This document shows positions 59,071-64,000 of a stretch of 64,000 nt of DNA, one piece after another. The position numbers were made by a program, and so were the translations under genes. The first letter of the stretch is position 1; each line of letters begins with the position of its first letter. Source of the DNA: Parus major (Eukaryota; Chordata; Aves; Passeriformes; Paridae); assembly GCF_001522545.3 (NCBI RefSeq), contig NC_031799.1, forward strand, positions 40,168,001 to 40,232,000. Reading direction: 5' to 3'. The notes under the pieces were generated by a model that worked only from the letters and a program-made list of their open reading frames with translations, was not told where the DNA came from and made no database searches.

Positions 59071-59490
59071 TCATTAAAAAAGTTAAATCCTAGTGGCTAC
59101 ATCAGGATTAGCTAACACCCAGCCCTGCTAAACAGGACTTGCCAGAGTACATAAAAATAAAACTCCTTAATCAGCTATTAAGAATGATGAAGAAGCAGTC
59201 ATGATGTTTCTGCAATTTAGCATAATAATGAAGCAATATTCTGTAATAAGATAAGGGGACACAGGGCATGCCCTGCTCTGAGTGGAAGGAATAACTGCAC
59301 TATGTGCAAGCATTACAAATCAATACAGCTCGACTTCAGAGCAGATAAGTCAGGGTGGCATTGACTTCAGTGCACATTTACTCCACCAGGCATAATCTAT
59401 CTCCAGATAAGTTTGTTGCAAAAGTAAGAACTAAATGCCTTAATTTCTGCCCCTATTAATTGCATTTCTTTCAATAATTTGCATTACTTT
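59071..59490. promoter_or_regulatory. Possible enhancer-like conserved element
   Basis: A single-copy-looking AT-rich block with a dense set of transcription-factor-like words: GATAAG three times (near 59251, 59345 and 59406), homeodomain ATTA sites, and the perfect octamer ATTTGCAT at 59477-59484. The look is that of a developmental enhancer, but conservation cannot be judged here; this is inference only. Confidence 0.25.
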
Positions 59491-61343
59491 CTTTCAGCCA
59501 AAAAACCATGGAAATCTATATTAAGAACTAGCCACCGCCATCAAGCTCCCAATTTGAGAGGCAACAGAGAAGCTGGAAAAGGAATTCTACTTGATTCTGT
59601 GTTACTTCTGAGAACTGCTATCTTATCAGTTAAGGATCAACCCTGCATTTATGCTCCAAGCCCCTTCTGTCCTCACTAACTGGTTCCCCACAACGCAGCC
59701 CAAAGCGGGAGAACTACAGCAAAAGGCAAACCTTTTAAAGCAGGGTCTCTGCTTTTACAAACTATGTGGATGCAGCAAACTCAAGCCCTTTGATTACAGT
59801 CATGGAAAGCTGCCTAGCCAGTCAAAGGCTGTTAAACCAGCAAAGGCACCCAGGTTTCTTGGCCAAATGCAGCACCTGGAGCAGGATTGCTGCTGTTTAC
59901 TACCTGCTCAGCTCTAGAGATGCCTGCAGCCCTACAGCAGCCACATATCAGAAAAAGACATCCTGCAGATACTTGTGCATCTCTGCAGGCACGTCCTGAC
60001 CTGCCCACACCTGCAGGGAGCCAAGCAGATGGGCAGCCATCTCCTCCTGCAGACCTGCCTGCACTCCTCTGCAGGGACCACACTGGATGACAGACCCTGC
60101 TGCTCTGTCACTCTGCAGAGGAGGAGAGCCTGTCTGTCACAGTCTACAGGGTTTTGGGTGGCCCCTTATGTCCAGGGGGGTACATTGGCATTTGTTTTAA
60201 AACACCCTGGGTGTCACCTGCTGCTGGGTCTCCTTTTTTTCTGCAAAGCATTAGCTGCAAGGATAGAAACATGCATTCTCATGATCAATAAGAGACCTAG
60301 AGGCAAAGATAACTCTCTGTCTTGGATTTTTTTTCCTCCCCATACATCAGAAATCATAAACAGCTTATTATTTTATTCTTCACAAAAACTTTAACAGTGG
60401 ACTTTGAAACTCTTCTTCCTGACTACTTTTAGTTTCTCCAAGTACCTCAGCCTCACCTGAGTCTCCTCTTCATCTTGATTACATTTCTTACAGGCATTGA
60501 AGAATCTTATATCCCCACTCCTATCTCAACCTGGCCTTTTACATTTGAAAAGGAGAATGGTAAAAACTCCTAGGAGCTCTCAAAATGAAAAGTGAAAAGA
60601 GAGAATACCATAACATTCCAATGTAAGCAAAAGGAAACCAATTTGATATGTAAAGCAGAACCTCAGTTTGCACTCCCACCCCTCTCCTTTTCTCTTTCAG
60701 GGCACCCTGGGAGAATGGAGGCTATTCTTTTCCTTTTCTGTCCCTTCCCTTCCCCTGCATAGTCAGATTGTTTTCAATTGCATAGCTGGAATGGTAATCC
60801 TCTTCCCTCTGTCATTTTTCCTTTCCTTCAGGCCTGGTTCAAAACACAAATTAAGACAGTCTTTTGTATTTGACATAGTGAGTCTGTGTCAGCAAAATTC
60901 AGTCTCCAGCAAGAATTGCAAGAGATGTTGTGACATCAGGAGTAAATCACTCCATGAAACACTTCTGAGAAAAACAGACTGTCGACTTTTGACTGGCTTA
61001 CTGTTAAGGCTTTCATTTGGCTATTTCAAAGTACTTCTTATTTCTGAAAAAATTCAATAATTTCCAAGCAGCAGGACTTTTTCTTGCTAATATAATTAAA
61101 AATAACCACAGCATTTAAACCTGTAATTAGATCCCAGTAAAACATAATAAATGGACTAATGAGGAATTGGAATTTTCCACCAATGCAAACATCAAGGCAC
61201 TTTTCTGTCAGACAGCTTGTTTCACGTCCAGAACCAAACATTACCAAAAATGGACAGTGAGGGAGCAGGGTGGTATTAGATGTGAGAGAGCACTCCTTGT
61301 TTCTATGAGCACTATTCCTTTAATTTTTCTTTACTGATGGGAA
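59491..61343. other. Intergenic; CTGCAG-rich segment at 59.92-60.12 kb
   Basis: No gene is recognised. Overlapping frames at 59651-60394 come from a GC-richer segment with seven CTGCAG words (see findings). Confidence 0.55.
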
Positions 61344-61344
61344 G

Positions 61345-61370
<26 letters not shown>
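61345..61370. repeat. (TA)13 microsatellite
   Basis: Thirteen uninterrupted TA units followed by CACA. A probable polymorphic marker. Confidence 0.97.
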
Positions 61371-61375
<5 letters not shown>

Positions 61376-64000
61376 CAATATAGGCTAGTATGCAACAAGT
61401 GAGGAAGAGAGACTGAATTTACTAGTATTTCAGGAAAGTAATAACCTGCTGAAACTGCAGTGAGTCATTTCTACAAGATGTTAAGAGATTGTTGTGGCAT
61501 AAAAAATACATAAATTTGCCTCACTGTGTTGCTATAGCACACATACTACTTGAAATTATTTATTCTGACCTTAATTTAATTAAGAACCAGTCAAGAAGAA
61601 ATCATGTTAGAGTTATATTAGACCACCAGTACGTCTACAGAAAGGGAAAATAAAAGCTGGTTTTGCATTTGCATTTTCAAAAAACACCCTAGCTTTTCAT
61701 GAAGTCTGAAGTAAAACAAAAAGGATAAAATGGATGGCATTGTACAAGATACACAACCAGATGAGTAATAAGGCCTAGCCAAGGGAGGAAAAGGCAGACT
61801 GGATAATTCTGTGGGTGGAGCAGATCTATCCAGCAGTATCTGGGAGCAGGACCTGGCCCTCAGCCACAAGCTAGAAAATGATGCTTGCGAGGATAGGACA
61901 AGACAGCACAGGAAGAAATGCAGCTTAACGTGCTGGGACTTACTGGTGCTAAATTAACCCAGGAGGACTCGTTTAATGTAAATTAACCACAAGGTTACTG
62001 CTTTCAGCAGCTATTTGCACAGATCATAGCTTTATTCAGTGGCCAGAAACAGCAAGGGACAGGGAATCAGGGATAAAATGGACTGGTAATTTGCATACCT
62101 GCTTAGGAGTTAGTCATGACAGGCTATCTCTGGGCAAGCCACATCTGTCTGTGCCTCATAGGATAAAGTGTTCTTACCTTATCTCAACAAAACACCAAAA
62201 GCTTGCCCCCAGACAATGCTCAAATACCTGAGGAAAGGTGTCTAAATAACATTTAAGTCACCCTATGAATGGTTTTATATGACCTGGGAAGTCCCAAGGC
62301 TGGTATGTATGCTTTGCTGTACCAGAAATATTCCTTTGGCAAGATATATCCATCTTAAAAAAGAGCCCTCACCTGTCATCAGCCTAAAGTGCTTGCAGGT
62401 GCTATGCACAGGACGTGAACGTAAATACAATCAAAACCAGCCCCACTTTCTCTCCCCTCACTCAAACAAGCTCACTCTGGTTTCCTGCTAGCATTCCTGA
62501 CCACCCACGCTGTGTATCCCTGGCACCTCTATTCCTTCCCAAATCAGGACTGCTGGCACTTAGAGTCACTTTGCTCATTGCCTGCCTCTCTGTCCCCTGC
62601 CTTTCCAGCGTGGTGTGAACTGCTGCACTTTTAATGGTGGGAGACCTGTGCTGATCTGTAAGTCCTTTTTCTCTCTGAAGGCAAGCATTTAATGACATGA
62701 TGACAGCAGTCCTCTTCTGTACAGTTCTTACCCTCAGTGACAGAATGTGCAAAGGATTGTCTTAAACCTCTGCCATGACATTTCCTAATGACATGTGTTT
62801 CACTTGCTACATTAGGCCTACTTACATTACCAATAAGGCAATGAAGATATGAAACGTAGCAGTTTCCATTTCATTTCCTTAAGTGCAAAATTACTTTGTA
62901 GCTGAAAGCAAAAAAAACTTCATTTAGCAACCCAGGCTTTTACAGCAGAAGATTATAAAAATACATTCTGGAAGAAGATAGCAAAAGAAAAATATAATCA
63001 ATAATACAGGAGTATGTTCCGTTTTTAATGCTGTCACTGTCTCAAAGTCTATGGTACAGAGTGACGAAGGAAGTCAGCCAAGGACAAGTTAGATAGCCCT
63101 TGGGAAGGGCGAGGAGGTCTTCTCAGGGAGCTCACAGTGAGCCTGTGCATGTTGGTGGTTGAGAGGCAGACAGTACTGCAAAAATACTCCTTGCTTTGCT
63201 GTTTGTTTTCATTCCTTCCTCATCAAGATCATGGAGAAATTTCTACTCTTCCAAGGGAGCTATTAGCTCTACCAGTCCATTTCCTCCTCCACATCCTGCA
63301 AACCCGAGGTCTCCAGGGATAGCTAAACCAATGTTTTTAAGATGCAAAGAAGTGAAATTAATATAAACTCAGGGTAACCTCAGTCAAAGCATGGGAGAAT
63401 ACAATTGTGACCATGAGCTGGACTCTGCTGAGACCAGTACGTGGGCTCCATGCCAGCACTGTTCTTCTAAGATGTCACAGATTTTTAGGAAACAGCAAGG
63501 ACTTGAGAATGAGCATATCCCTTTCACAGCTGGAAGGTAGGGTTGATCATTTGCCAAGGCACCTCTTCAGTGGCAACTGGCAGGTAACCTGTAAACTCAG
63601 TAAGTGCAGTGAGGATGTGGGGGATACAAGATGGGGAGTACTGAGAGGTGGAGTACAAGCCAACACGCTGTGAACTGGTACAGCTTGTAGAATGCCAGGT
63701 TTATAGAAATGACAGATTTTAAACACTGTCTTTTTGTATCACAGTAAAAACACGTTTAAGGACAGCACTGAGACAGTCAATGGTTCCTGATGTAGCTTTT
63801 AAGGAGATATTTATAGGCCTGATTAACCTTCCAGTTACACGCTTGCAGGTGAGTACAATCTCATTGAATTTGGCCATTAATTACCTACAGCTGGAAGCTG
63901 CATGCACTATACCCATAACCTGGACACAGAGACCTCTCTCTTTTTCCAACTACAAACTGTTACATAAAAACTTTGAGTTAAAAGCCAACCAGCTTAGTTC
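61371..64000. other. Intergenic to window end, no gene seen
   Basis: AT-rich DNA with octamer ATTTGCAT at 62089-62096 and small open frames without domains. By synteny with mammals the next gene would be S1PR3, but no part of it is visible here. Confidence 0.55.

Overview
This is vertebrate nuclear DNA, most likely from a bird. The evidence for a bird is CR1 retroposon tails with the avian-type terminal sequence, LTRs of endogenous-retrovirus families I recognise from bird genomes, low repeat density and small introns. Two protein-coding genes are clear, both on the + strand and both split by introns. The first is the 3' part of SPIN1 (spindlin-1, a histone H3 methyl-mark reader): coding exons 2-5, the stop codon and a 3'UTR of about 3.5 kb. 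The second is the complete two-exon NXNL2 (nucleoredoxin-like 2, RdCVF2). SPIN1 followed by NXNL2 in the same orientation is the arrangement on human 9q22.1. In birds this block is Z-linked, and SPIN1 is a known Z/W gametolog, so the window is probably Z chromosome (inference).

Layout. 1-6048: SPIN1 intron with a CR1 fragment and a 1.2-kb solo LTR that has a 5-bp target-site duplication and ends 178 bp before a coding exon. 6049-15548: SPIN1 coding exons 2-5. 15549 to about 19110: SPIN1 3'UTR. 19.1-32.4 kb: intergenic, with CR1 pieces, a purine-only AAGGG repeat interrupted by a 135-base assembly gap, a GC-rich repeat-like block and a second LTR split by a CR1. 32.43-33.34 kb: GC-rich CpG-island-like NXNL2 promoter and exon 1, with a 14-bp minisatellite just upstream of the ATG. 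33.1-38.7 kb: NXNL2 intron holding a minus-strand LTR. 38727-38895: NXNL2 exon 2, followed by a short 3'UTR. 39.6-64 kb: a 24-kb stretch where I find no gene, only microsatellites, short tandem repeats and some regulatory-looking sequence.

The two genes do not form a pathway; they are neighbours by conserved synteny. The reconstructed SPIN1 exon lengths and phases give the same length as the 262-residue mammalian protein as I remember it. NXNL2 gives 156 aa with a full WCxxC thioredoxin active site. The most notable observations are that intact active site, a TGA that sits exactly on the NXNL2 exon 1 donor and would end an intron-retained product at residue 101, the sense LTR beside a SPIN1 exon, and a possible diverged echo of SPIN1 3'UTR sequence 6 kb downstream. 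I found no convincing undescribed coding system.
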